Source of the DNA: Gardnerella massiliensis
GTDB lineage: Bacteria > Actinomycetota > Actinomycetes > Actinomycetales > Bifidobacteriaceae
Direction of reading: 5' to 3'
Assembly: GCF_003408845.1 (NCBI RefSeq)
Contig: NZ_LRTV01000001.1
Coordinates: 355,533-419,532 of the forward strand
Length of the DNA stretch: 64,000 nt
In this document: positions 47,977 to 56,386 of the stretch, in pieces
Position numbering within the stretch: position 1 is the first letter of the stretch
Layout of the letters: each line of letters opens with the position of its first letter
Notes under the pieces: model-generated
The model's input: the letters and a program-made list of their open reading frames with translations, nothing else
Told to the model about the DNA's origin: nothing
Databases searched by the model: none
Translations under genes and position numbers: made by a program

Positions 47977-48651
47977 TTACGCTCTATGCTCAAGCACTTC
48001 ATCAACCATGCCATAAGCCTTCGCTTCTGGCGCGGTTAAAATAGTATCAACCTCAATATCTTTGCGAATACGCTCAATATTTTGACCAGTATGCTTAGCC
48101 AACGTTGCTTCCAACCACTCTCGCAAACGCAACATTTCCTTAGCTTGAAGCTCAATCTCAGTAGCCTTGCCAAAATCTTGACCCATTGAAGGCTGGTGAA
48201 TGAGCACGCGAGCATTAGGCAAAATCATGCGCTTACCTCTAGCACCTGCAGCAAGTAAAATGGCAGCAGCAGAAGCAGCCTGACCTAAGCAAACCGTTTG
48301 AACATCCGGCTTAATATACTGCATAGTATCGTAAATTGCAGTCATAGCAGTCATGGAACCGCCTGGAGAATTAATATACATCATCACATCGCGATCGGCG
48401 TCCATACTCTCCAACACCAAAAGCTGAGCCATAATATCGTCAGCAGAAGTGTCATCAACCTGAACGCCCATGAAAATAATGCGATCCTCAAACAGTTTCG
48501 TATACGGATCTTGCGTTTTCATGCCGTACGGTGTCTGCTCCCCAAACTGTGGAAGCACATAACGATTAGTAAAACGTTGCGCAGAAGTAACACCGCCAAA
48601 ACCAGCTAAGCGCTCCGCGCGCGCCACAAATTTCGCTTCTTCACTTGCCAT
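47977..48651 (-). CDS. clpP2: ATP-dependent Clp protease proteolytic subunit (ClpP2)
   Basis: A 224-residue serine protease subunit. Ser in GQAASAAAILLAAGARGK, His in IHQPSMG, Asp in EVDTILTAPEAKAYG. It starts 3 bp after clpP1, its ribosome site (GAGGAG) lying over the clpP1 end. In actinobacteria ClpP1 and ClpP2 form a mixed 14-mer with ClpX or ClpC. Confidence 0.95.
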   Translation of the reverse strand: MASEEAKFVARAERLAGFGGVTSAQRFTNRYVLPQFGEQTPYGMKTQDPYTKLFEDRIIFMGVQVDDTSADDIMAQLLVLESMDADRDVMMYINSPGGSMTAMTAIYDTMQYIKPDVQTVCLGQAASAAAILLAAGARGKRMILPNARVLIHQPSMGQDFGKATEIELQAKEMLRLREWLEATLAKHTGQNIERIRKDIEVDTILTAPEAKAYGMVDEVLEHRA

Positions 48652-48654
48652 AAA

Positions 48655-49266
48655 TTACTCCTCACCGCGCATAGAAGCAGGAGTGGTCACAATCTTGTCT
48701 ACGAAACCATACTCCAACGCTTGCTGCGCCGTAAACCAGTGATCATATTCGTTATCTCGGTAAATTTCCTCAACCGTATGACCAGTCTGCTTTGCAGTCA
48801 ATTCAGAAAGCGTTTTCTTCATATCCATAATCAGTTCAGCATTAATGCGAACATCCGTAGCAGTACCACCAACACCGCCGGAAGGCTGATGCATAAGCAC
48901 ACGGGCGTGCGAGGTAATAAAACGCTTACCAGGAGTGCCAGAACTGAGCAAGAACTGACCCATAGAAGCAGCCATGCCAACAGCAATAGTTGCAACATCC
49001 GGTTCAATCAACTGCATAGTATCGTAAATCGCCATGCCTGCCGTAATAGAACCGCCAGGTGAATTAATATACAGCCAAATATCCTTCTTAGGATCTTCTG
49101 CGGCAAGCATCAACATTTGCGCACAAATAACATTGGCATTCTCATCTTTTACTTCAGATCCCAACCAAATAATGCGATCTTTTAATAACCGATTAAAAAT
49201 AGAATCAGTTGGGGACGGTGCTTCAGCCTGTTCCATAACAGGAGAAGCTGTAAAAAGCTCAGTCAC
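48655..49266 (-). CDS. clpP1: ATP-dependent Clp protease proteolytic subunit (ClpP1)
   Basis: A 203-residue subunit with Ser in [14 protein letters not shown], His in LMHQPSGG and Asp in [17 protein letters not shown]. It lies downstream of a ClC gene and a large repeat region that separate it from tig, its usual direct neighbour. No clpX follows within the window. Confidence 0.95.
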   Translation of the reverse strand: MTELFTASPVMEQAEAPSPTDSIFNRLLKDRIIWLGSEVKDENANVICAQMLMLAAEDPKKDIWLYINSPGGSITAGMAIYDTMQLIEPDVATIAVGMAASMGQFLLSSGTPGKRFITSHARVLMHQPSGGVGGTATDVRINAELIMDMKKTLSELTAKQTGHTVEEIYRDNEYDHWFTAQQALEYGFVDKIVTTPASMRGEE

Positions 49267-49301
49267 CTTATCTCCTTACCATAAACTTAAGTATTCCTAG
49301 A

Positions 49302-50747
49302 TTATCGTGTGTGCGTGACTGTAAAGCAAAAATGCGAAATAAAGTACTCAATACAATTAGATACGCAACTAGATACAATCACAGCAAATAGCATAAGAAA
49401 AAGTAACTCAAACTGTGCGTTTACTAATTCAGCAACTAAAAGCCACGCCATAATCGGAGCTTTTCTGGAAGACGCAAGTAAAGAAGCAGCACCAATAATA
49501 GCTACAGAAATTGCAGAAACTTGCGAAATTGCAAAGGTTGATGAGAAAGCAGTGTATAAAATCGCGCCAAAGCAAGCGCCAGTTGAAATACTCGGCTGCA
49601 GAACGCCGCCGGAAGCACCATAGCGCAAAACAAGCAAAGTAACAACCATTTTCATTATTGCAAGAATCAGCAGAATTTTCATAATATTCGGAACAGCTGC
49701 CACAAATGGAAAACTAGATACAGAAAACGCAAGCTGAGAAAGCGACCTACCATTCCCCATGATATGCGGAAACCAGCAAGCTGCAATACCAATAATTAAG
49801 CCTGCTACAGGCATCAAACAAAGCATTTGCATGCCACGCAAAGCATGAGTGCGGCACCAAATAATACCCAAGCGAAAAACGTAACCAATTAAGCCGCACA
49901 CTGCACCAACAGCAACAGCTAAAGCACAAATTTGCCAAGAAATAGCGCAAGAAAATTGCGGAATATTGTAGTAGCTAGAATGATGCAGTAAAAATTCAAC
50001 AACAAACGCCGAAATATAATTCATAACAAGAGCAAAAGGCAAGCAATACAAACGCTCAGAACGCGCAATATTTTTAACTACATTAGCTACTACAGAACCA
50101 TTTTCGCGATTTAGCCACGCGTAAAAACCAACGCCCTGAGTTTTATTAAGCAAGCCTAACGAAAGCACGGTGCCAGCTAAAGGCGCGTGATACACTGCAG
50201 CCAAACCAGCACCTGCAGCAGACGCAACTAGTATGCGCTGTGTTTTATCAGACAAGTGAAAAATACTGCTGTAATGCTGAGCAATCATTGCAGCTAATTC
50301 TCGCGGAGCTACTTCCCTGCCGATTGAAATTCCAGAACCAACAATGCCGATTTGCAGCAAAACGTGTGCGATAGTAGAAAAAATTGGCATGCTATTTCCG
50401 TTAACAGCTTGCGGAATGGTGAGGATTCGAGGAGGATTCTCTCTTTTACGCAACAAATACCACGCTACTGCAGCAATAGTCATAGCGATTGTGCAAGATA
50501 GCACGTAGCGATACCACGGGAGAGAAGAAAAAACAGTTTTTTTAGCAGATTCGATTGAGCCAAAAGCAAGATATTGTACTGCGTAAAAAGTAAGCGTAAG
50601 AACTGTTGCGCCTAAGCCGGTAAGAAGTCCAAGAACCACAGAAGCTGCAGCAAAACGCGCTACTCGAATTGCGAAATTAAGTAACCTGCCAAATCTGTAA
50701 CAAGATTCAGCCTTCGTTTCATCGCTACTATCCATAACTTCTCGCAA
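49302..50747 (-). CDS. ClC family anion transporter
   Basis: A 481-residue polytopic protein of the ClC fold. SGISIGREVAPREL near residue 145 holds the gating Glu (GRE). The first filter motif, usually GSGIP, reads GNSMP, and the Gly-Pro after the gating Glu is Val-Ala; the third motif is GGVLQPSISTGACFG. Keeping the Glu suggests a proton-coupled antiporter; the altered filter makes chloride selectivity uncertain. It ends 35 bp before clpP1. Confidence 0.85.
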   Translation of the reverse strand: MREVMDSSDETKAESCYRFGRLLNFAIRVARFAAASVVLGLLTGLGATVLTLTFYAVQYLAFGSIESAKKTVFSSLPWYRYVLSCTIAMTIAAVAWYLLRKRENPPRILTIPQAVNGNSMPIFSTIAHVLLQIGIVGSGISIGREVAPRELAAMIAQHYSSIFHLSDKTQRILVASAAGAGLAAVYHAPLAGTVLSLGLLNKTQGVGFYAWLNRENGSVVANVVKNIARSERLYCLPFALVMNYISAFVVEFLLHHSSYYNIPQFSCAISWQICALAVAVGAVCGLIGYVFRLGIIWCRTHALRGMQMLCLMPVAGLIIGIAACWFPHIMGNGRSLSQLAFSVSSFPFVAAVPNIMKILLILAIMKMVVTLLVLRYGASGGVLQPSISTGACFGAILYTAFSSTFAISQVSAISVAIIGAASLLASSRKAPIMAWLLVAELVNAQFELLFLMLFAVIVSSCVSNCIEYFISHFCFTVTHTR

Positions 50748-50803
50748 TTCTTAATATTTTCGACAATTAGTTAAGTTCTTGTTTGGTGTGGCGCGAGTTT
50801 TGT

Positions 50804-50957
50804 GGGATTTCTCTCCTCGAATGCGCGACGACCTGCTTTCGCGCAGCATTCGCGTGCGAAAGCAATTCGGAGCGTGAGCTTGCTCAAAGTTGAAAGCACG
50901 GTGTGCTTTCAACGCAAGCTCAGTAGCGAACGCGTTACCCGCGCGAGCGTTCCTTCG
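50804..50957 (+). repeat. Structured intergenic repeat, copy 2
   Basis: It reads on the plus strand GGGATTTCTCT head, GCGCGACGACCTGCTTTCGC, ATTCGGAGC box, then a nested hairpin with outer stem GAGCTTGC/GCAAGCTC, a TCAAA bulge, inner stem GTTGAAAGCAC/GTGCTTTCAAC and loop GGT, and a CGCGCGAGCG tail. Compared with copy 1 the inner stem has changed on both arms so that pairing is kept. Confidence 0.85.
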
Positions 50958-50984
50958 TCGCTCTGTTCTTAAGCGTTCGTAATG

Positions 50985-51150
50985 AGACGCTCGCGTTTTA
51001 CTACGCTCGCTTGAGAAACTCGCGTTGGAAGTCCCCCGGACTTCCAACTTAAGCGAGTTTCCGCATTGAAGTGCCTACGCGCGCTACGCTTTAAGCGCTC
51101 CGGCAAGTCAATGCGCCTCAGTCCTCTTTTAGTTTTCGTAGAGAAATCCC
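50985..51150 (-). repeat. Structured intergenic repeat, copy 3
   Basis: Copy 3 faces copy 2 tail to tail. Its nested hairpin (51015-51059) is identical to copy 1 over 45 bp, with an outer stem one or two pairs longer. The head motif AGAGAAATCCC (51140-51150) is the exact inverse of the copy 2 head, so the pair is bounded by inverted repeats. Confidence 0.85.
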
Positions 51151-51192
51151 CCAAACTCTGCGTGCTAATCGTTAATAACCGTGTCTATCGCC

Positions 51193-51276
51193 GAGATTTT
51201 TCGATTTTTCTTCTTCGCTCGACTTGTCAGTAGCCTACGGCTCTGACGTCCGTCTTCACTCAGTGCAAAAAATCTC
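51193..51276. other. Possible structured element (long stem with inner hairpin)
   Basis: GAGATTTTT (51193-51201) can pair with AAAAATCTC (about 51268-51276), enclosing a GTCAG-AGCC/GGCT-CTGAC hairpin at 51235-51256. No reading frame covers it. It may be a small RNA, an mRNA leader of something lost, or chance. Confidence 0.35.
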
Positions 51277-51341
51277 AAATCTCTACCACACTAATATCCC
51301 TACAAATTAATTTGCGCAGCCAACCGTAAGATAAATATAAT

Positions 51342-51379
51342 TAAGACCCAGCAGAATAGAATAATTCCGCCAGGTCTTA
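51342..51379 (-). terminator. Terminator after tig
   Basis: A 16-bp stem with three G-T pairs and a 6-nt loop; on the minus strand TAATTATATTT follows. It isolates tig from the ClC-clpP genes. Confidence 0.82.
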
Positions 51380-51400
51380 CTTAAAGTCATTACGATTAAA

Positions 51401-51426
51401 TTCGTAACGATTACAATCGTTACGAA
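51401..51426. repeat. Perfect 12-bp palindrome after the tig stop
   Basis: TTCGTAACGATT and AATCGTTACGAA are separated by two bases, 17 bp beyond the tig stop and before its terminator. It could be an mRNA 3' stabilising hairpin or a protein binding site. Confidence 0.7.
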
Positions 51427-51443
51427 ATAAACGCAGCTATCAC

Positions 51444-52799
51444 TTACTTGTTAGCAAGCTCGTCAGCAACGGCAGCAGCCTTAGAAGCAGCCTCGACGCT
51501 TTCGTCCTCAGACTCGTCTTCGTCGCTCAAGAAAGCACTCAAGTCGACAGGCTCACCGTCAGAAACAAACTTAACAGCACGCATACCGGCGAGAAGACCC
51601 TTAGAACGAGCAACTTCCTGAACAGCAGAACCAAGCTGACCATTGTTGATAATTGCACTGATGAACTGGTTTGGATTCATACCGTACTGCTGAGCAACAG
51701 AAACTAAGAAGTTGCTTACGTCTTCCTGAGAAACGGAGACATCAAGGCTCTCAGCCAAAGCATCAAGCACCATCTGATCGCGAAGCTCCTTCTCAGCAGA
51801 CTTCTCGGCTTCTTCCTTCTGTTCCTTCGTAGCCTTCTCAGGATCTGGAGTCATACCCTTCAAATGCTCGGCAACAGCCTTTTCAAAAACACCCTTTGGA
51901 ACTGGAATCTCAACATCTTCCTGAAGCTTAGCAATGAAAGCATCACGAGCGTTAGTAGCCTGACGACCTTCGGCAGCCTGCTCGCAAGCCTTGCGAACAT
52001 CAGCTTTAAGCTCATCCAAAGTATCAAACTCAGAGGCTTCCTGAGCGAAATCGTCGTTAAGTTCCGGCAATTCCTGAGTCTTTACGGAATTAACCTTAAC
52101 CTTAATCTGAGCCTTCTCACCCTTATGCTTGCCGGATTCGAGAGTACCTTCAAAAGTAGTCTCTTCGCCTGCAGAAAGGCTATCCAAAGCCTCATCCAAG
52201 CCATCGAGCAACACGCCAGAACCGATTTCATAGCTTACGCCTTCTTGTGCGTCAACCACTTCATCGTTAATGCGGGCTTCCAAATCAATGTTGGTGTAAT
52301 CACCCTTGGCAGCTGGACGATCAACGCCAACTAAGGTAGCAAAACGCTGACGAAGATTCTCCAAACGGGCTTCCACGTCCTTGTCAGAAACTTCTGGCTT
52401 CGCGACCTCAATTTCAACGCCCTTGAACTTGTTCAGCTTGAACTCTGGACGACGCTCAACGGTGACAACAAACTTAAGCTTGGCGTCTTCGTCAGTTGAC
52501 GTTGGCACTTCCTGCACGTCAAATTCTGGCTGATCCATTGGGCGAATCTTCTTTTCTTCCAAAGCCTTTGAATAGAACTCTGGTACAGCGGAATTGACGG
52601 CTTCACCGGCAACAGCTGCAAAACCGACGCGCTGATCTACAATCTTGCCTGGCACATGACCCTTACGGAAACCTGGCACATTAATTTGCTTTGCAATCTC
52701 TTTACGAGCCTCGTCCAAGAATGGGTTGAACTCTTCGAGATCTGCGGTAATGGTGAGCTTAACCTTAGTTGGCTCAAGATTCCTGACGCTGATTTTCAC
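51444..52799 (-). CDS. tig: Trigger factor
   Basis: A 451-residue ribosome-bound chaperone: N-terminal ribosome-binding domain with the FRKG loop (VPGFRKGHVPGKI), PPIase domain at about 150-240 (KGDYTNIDLEARIND) and the C-terminal chaperone arms. The start is the GTG at 52799 (VKISVRNLEPTKVKL) with AGGAG seven bases upstream; the longer frame is not family-like. The tail is acidic and Ala-rich. Confidence 0.96.
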   Translation of the reverse strand: MKISVRNLEPTKVKLTITADLEEFNPFLDEARKEIAKQINVPGFRKGHVPGKIVDQRVGFAAVAGEAVNSAVPEFYSKALEEKKIRPMDQPEFDVQEVPTSTDEDAKLKFVVTVERRPEFKLNKFKGVEIEVAKPEVSDKDVEARLENLRQRFATLVGVDRPAAKGDYTNIDLEARINDEVVDAQEGVSYEIGSGVLLDGLDEALDSLSAGEETTFEGTLESGKHKGEKAQIKVKVNSVKTQELPELNDDFAQEASEFDTLDELKADVRKACEQAAEGRQATNARDAFIAKLQEDVEIPVPKGVFEKAVAEHLKGMTPDPEKATKEQKEEAEKSAEKELRDQMVLDALAESLDVSVSQEDVSNFLVSVAQQYGMNPNQFISAIINNGQLGSAVQEVARSKGLLAGMRAVKFVSDGEPVDLSAFLSDEDESEDESVEAASKAAAVADELANK

Positions 52800-52850
52800 G
52801 CTTGCGCTCCTGAAATTACGTTTTCTACCTTCTGCCGTATGGCACAACCG

Positions 52851-54236
52851 TTACATGATAGCGCGAGTTACGGACTCAGCTATAAGCGACGCCTGCCACG
52901 GACGCGCACCCTGCTCTAATAGAAACTCAGAAATATCAACTTCACGAATATTCTCAATCCAACATAAATTGCGAATAATCTGTGGTTTAATAATCACTTC
53001 TACCGGCGTACGCGTATCTTCAGCAATCTTGGCAAGAGTAGAACGAACACGCTGCAACTGTTCATAACGAGTAGGATGATGCTCTTTCCAATAGCGCATG
53101 GAACGCGGCGCAGTTTGCGCATCCTGTAGGTTCTGTACGTCATCAGATTCGCAGCTAAGAGTCTTATTTGACCGGTGCGATTCGTGCGATTCTCGCGCAC
53201 CAGCACACACTGTGCCATTTGGAAGCACCGTCGTTACATCACTCATAGCAGTTTCGCCAGTTTGAGCATAGTCGAGCGCTTTTTCAATAACATTTTTCCA
53301 AAGAGACGGCTTAATTTTACGCTGAATTGGAGCGTAGCGTTCGAACATTTTGTCTTGTTCACTGCCGGTATGTATACGCACTCGCTCATTCAACACGCGA
53401 ATTGCACGAAACGCACGAGCATTGCGCGGCTTGCGTTTTCCAGCTTCAATAATTGCAGCGTCAGAAAGTAGCAGTGTAGGCGCAATATCGTATTGGCGAG
53501 CTAAAGCGTCACGCTCTTGCCACAATGCTTTTGCAATAATTAAACCAACGCGATCGTGCATAAGAACGCTTATATGAGATATTCTCAGCCACGGACGCGG
53601 ATGCGGTGCTTTCTTTTGCGCTCCCTTGTTAAGTAAGTGCGCAAATTCTTCCTCCGCCCAAGAAAGTTTACCTTGTTTCTTTAGTTCCGCACGCATGACT
53701 TCTTCTAATTCGATAAGTAATTCAACATCTAAAGCCGCGTAATTTCGCCAATCTCTAGGAAGTGGACGATAAGACCAGTCCGCTGCGGAATGTTCTTTTG
53801 CGAGGGTAAGCCCTAAATAATATTCAGTTACCGAACTTAAACCGAATCGTTTTCTTCCAAGCAGTTTAGCCGCAATCTCGGTATCAAATAAAGCACGCGG
53901 GCGCAAACCAATATCGAAAAATCCTGGCAAATCCTGCATCGAATCGTGAATAATCCAAGGCGCATCCCCTACAGCATCGTTAAACTCATGCCAATCAACA
54001 CCAAGCTTTGCAAGCGCTACAGGGTCGAGCAGACCAATACCAGCACCTTTGCGCTTAAATTGAATCAGCCAATCTTCATGACTATAACGAAAACCGGAAG
54101 CTCGCTCAGCGTCCGCAGCCAAAGGTCCCGTTCCTGCTGCTAGTAAACTGCAATATTCTTTGTATGCTTCAAGCGTGTCAATGACTTCTGGAACTCCTTC
54201 TCGCGGCTCTTTTAAAAGCTTTGGTTCCTCGTTCAA
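52851..54236 (-). CDS. rnd: Ribonuclease D (DEDDy exonuclease with HRDC domain)
   Basis: A 461-residue 3'-5' exonuclease acting on tRNA and other stable RNA ends. DxE in ADAERASGFRYS, Asp in HDSMQDL and Y-x3-D in YAALDVELL give the DEDDy site (about residues 42, 98, 168). An HRDC domain (about 215-300) follows, then a linker and a C-terminal domain. It is upstream of tig with a 51-bp gap. Confidence 0.93.
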   Translation of the reverse strand: MNEEPKLLKEPREGVPEVIDTLEAYKEYCSLLAAGTGPLAADAERASGFRYSHEDWLIQFKRKGAGIGLLDPVALAKLGVDWHEFNDAVGDAPWIIHDSMQDLPGFFDIGLRPRALFDTEIAAKLLGRKRFGLSSVTEYYLGLTLAKEHSAADWSYRPLPRDWRNYAALDVELLIELEEVMRAELKKQGKLSWAEEEFAHLLNKGAQKKAPHPRPWLRISHISVLMHDRVGLIIAKALWQERDALARQYDIAPTLLLSDAAIIEAGKRKPRNARAFRAIRVLNERVRIHTGSEQDKMFERYAPIQRKIKPSLWKNVIEKALDYAQTGETAMSDVTTVLPNGTVCAGARESHESHRSNKTLSCESDDVQNLQDAQTAPRSMRYWKEHHPTRYEQLQRVRSTLAKIAEDTRTPVEVIIKPQIIRNLCWIENIREVDISEFLLEQGARPWQASLIAESVTRAIM

Positions 54237-54342
54237 GAAAGCCTCCTGATTGTACGCTTAGCAAACACATGCACTTAAAACTATACGTAATATTACACAC
54301 ATAGTTTGCACATTGCTACAGCGAGTAACGCAACCGGATATT

Positions 54343-55257
54343 CTAATTACGAGATTTACGCAACAATAGTATTCCTCGAGTAATCGCAAAACCTAATACG
54401 CTTATAACTAAGGTTGGAAGCATTGCAGTAAGGAAATATGATGCGTCCAAATAGAAGAATCTTAACGATATTGAGCCAAGACTAAAGCACACATTCTCGG
54501 CTACATTTTTAGAACCACAAGGCAAACCGAGCAAATGCAGAGGTACTGCAAAATACACTAAAAACGCGTCGTAAATAATGCCTACAAGCACCACAATCCA
54601 TCCGCCTTTGCCAGCCATGGCAGCGCACACGGACACTCCAGCCATAAGCAAGAATGGGAATATCATAAGCGAAATCATAATGCCAATGCCTTCGCTCAAT
54701 AGCACGAGTACTGTAGAAGCAATATAACCAATAACTAAAGTAAACCAGCAACCAGCAAGAATATTATGCTTAGAAATCCAACTATCTTCTTTCATAAAAT
54801 CTGTTTTACGCAAACAATACTCTTTAACAGCATCCAACACGTAATATCCAAAAGCGTAACCAACCAAGGTACCAATAATTCCGCCAAAAGCAATAATTAG
54901 AAGCGCAAGTATTAACAAGCCGAAAGAAATCTTACTGCCTACATAAGGATAAGAAGCAAGAAAAATGTCGAAAAGTATGCCACATAACACGCTTAATATC
55001 GATGTGATTATCGGCAACGTTAAGCTTCTGGAACGCATCATAGCAAATAACGATTGAATAACAAAAAATATTACAACAAGTAAAACTGCTGGACCACACG
55101 CAACTGAAACACTTAAATGACCACTATGCACTAATGCGTAAGGAGCGGAAGCAAGAACAGTCACATAAAAAATAAGCGAAACAATCACAGCAACCAAAGC
55201 CACAGTATGCGCACGATTCCAAGTACAATATTTCTTCAATTCCTTCAACTTCTTCAT
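54343..55257 (-). CDS. Membrane protein, eight predicted helices, unknown
   Basis: A 304-residue protein with about eight hydrophobic helices and a short basic N-terminus (KKLKELKKYC). No motif is recognised. Cys is relatively frequent in the helices. The start at 55257 has AAAGGAGC upstream. Flanked by RNase D downstream and an AT-rich gap then pflA upstream, it appears to be a single-gene unit. Confidence 0.75.
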   Translation of the reverse strand: MKKLKELKKYCTWNRAHTVALVAVIVSLIFYVTVLASAPYALVHSGHLSVSVACGPAVLLVVIFFVIQSLFAMMRSRSLTLPIITSILSVLCGILFDIFLASYPYVGSKISFGLLILALLIIAFGGIIGTLVGYAFGYYVLDAVKEYCLRKTDFMKEDSWISKHNILAGCWFTLVIGYIASTVLVLLSEGIGIMISLMIFPFLLMAGVSVCAAMAGKGGWIVVLVGIIYDAFLVYFAVPLHLLGLPCGSKNVAENVCFSLGSISLRFFYLDASYFLTAMLPTLVISVLGFAITRGILLLRKSRN

Positions 55258-55413
55258 GATAAGCTCCTTTGCCTATGCAATATTGAATATTGATGAGATT
55301 CTATCATAAACAAAAAAAATGTAAATATAAAAAATACGCTCTTAACAGGATTATTACAACTTACAGAGCGATATAATTTAAGCACTTCGACAATTCAATG
55401 CGCATATTTAGAT

Positions 55414-56295
55414 TTAATACACTACAAAACCGTGGTCTTTGAACTGATTTACAACTCTCTCTTTAAGCGCTTTAGAAGGTCCTTTTTGATTCTCAAGAGG
55501 GTACGGAATCCTAAGCTCATGCCACTTTGGGCGGCCTAGTTGATGGAAGCCAAGCACGTCAATATGCTCAACAGCATCCCCAAACGAATCGCAAATCTCA
55601 GCAACTTTTTCAACGTTTTCTTCGCTGTCAGTCAAACCTGGAACAAGCACAAAACGCACCCAAATCTTCTTACCAGCCTTCGCCAATCGCTGACCAAAGT
55701 CAATAGTTGGCTGCAGCAAGCCGCCGGTAACTTTTTTATATGTTTCTTCAGTGCCGGATTTAACGTCTAGCAAGCAAAGATCAATATCGTCAATCATTTC
55801 ATCCGTATAATTGCGATTCAAAAAGCCGGAAGTGTCTAGGCACGTGTGCACGCCCATTTCCTTAGCTGCACGAAACACTCGCGACACAAAAGCCGGCTGC
55901 ATCATGGACTCGCCGCCAGAAAAAGTGATTCCACCGCCTGTTGCTTTGAACAGACTTTGGTAACGATCAACTTTTTTAATCATCGCATCCAAGTAGACCG
56001 GCTTACCGTCGCGCATTTTCCAAGTATCAGGATTCTGGCAGTACTGGCAGCGAAGCGGGCAACCGCTCATAAACACTGTCATACGAGTTCCCGGACCGTC
56101 GACAGAAGTATTAATATCCCATGAATGCACAAAGCCAATATCGCCTGTTTTAAGCGCTATTAGGCGATCTTTGCGATCCAATCCAATTGGGGATTCAAAA
56201 CCAGAAAGACCACCCATTAATGTTTGACGGGCATACTCTTTCGACTCCTTCAACATGTGCTGTGTTGTAGTGCGAAACGCTGTATTTTCAACCAT
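55414..56295 (-). CDS. pflA: Pyruvate formate-lyase activating enzyme
   Basis: A 293-residue radical SAM enzyme that installs the glycyl radical on PflB. The cluster motif is MSGCPLRCQYCQNPDTW, with TGGGITFSGGESMMQP following. The start is the ATG at 56295 because GGAGG lies eight bases upstream; an in-frame TTG five codons earlier overlaps that site. It follows pflB, separated by a hairpin. Confidence 0.95.
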   Translation of the reverse strand: MVENTAFRTTTQHMLKESKEYARQTLMGGLSGFESPIGLDRKDRLIALKTGDIGFVHSWDINTSVDGPGTRMTVFMSGCPLRCQYCQNPDTWKMRDGKPVYLDAMIKKVDRYQSLFKATGGGITFSGGESMMQPAFVSRVFRAAKEMGVHTCLDTSGFLNRNYTDEMIDDIDLCLLDVKSGTEETYKKVTGGLLQPTIDFGQRLAKAGKKIWVRFVLVPGLTDSEENVEKVAEICDSFGDAVEHIDVLGFHQLGRPKWHELRIPYPLENQKGPSKALKERVVNQFKDHGFVVY

Positions 56296-56334
56296 TGAGC
56301 TGCCCTCCAAACTACTGTATGAATAATGAGCAAA

Positions 56335-56365
56335 GCCGGGAGCGAAACTAATACTCGCTCCCGGC
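56335..56365 (-). terminator. Intercistronic hairpin between pflB and pflA
   Basis: GCCGGGAGCGA and TCGCTCCCGGC form an 11-bp GC-rich stem with a 9-nt loop. Only CTTTGC follows on the minus strand, so termination should be partial, reducing pflA relative to pflB or protecting the pflB 3' end. Confidence 0.75.
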
Positions 56366-56386
56366 GATGTCTAACAATCAACCAAA

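Noticed and set aside
50751-51154. Arg-rich minus-strand frames in the ClC-tig gap
   Set aside because: They cross the structured repeats, have no ribosome site and resemble no protein; the region is better read as non-coding repeats.
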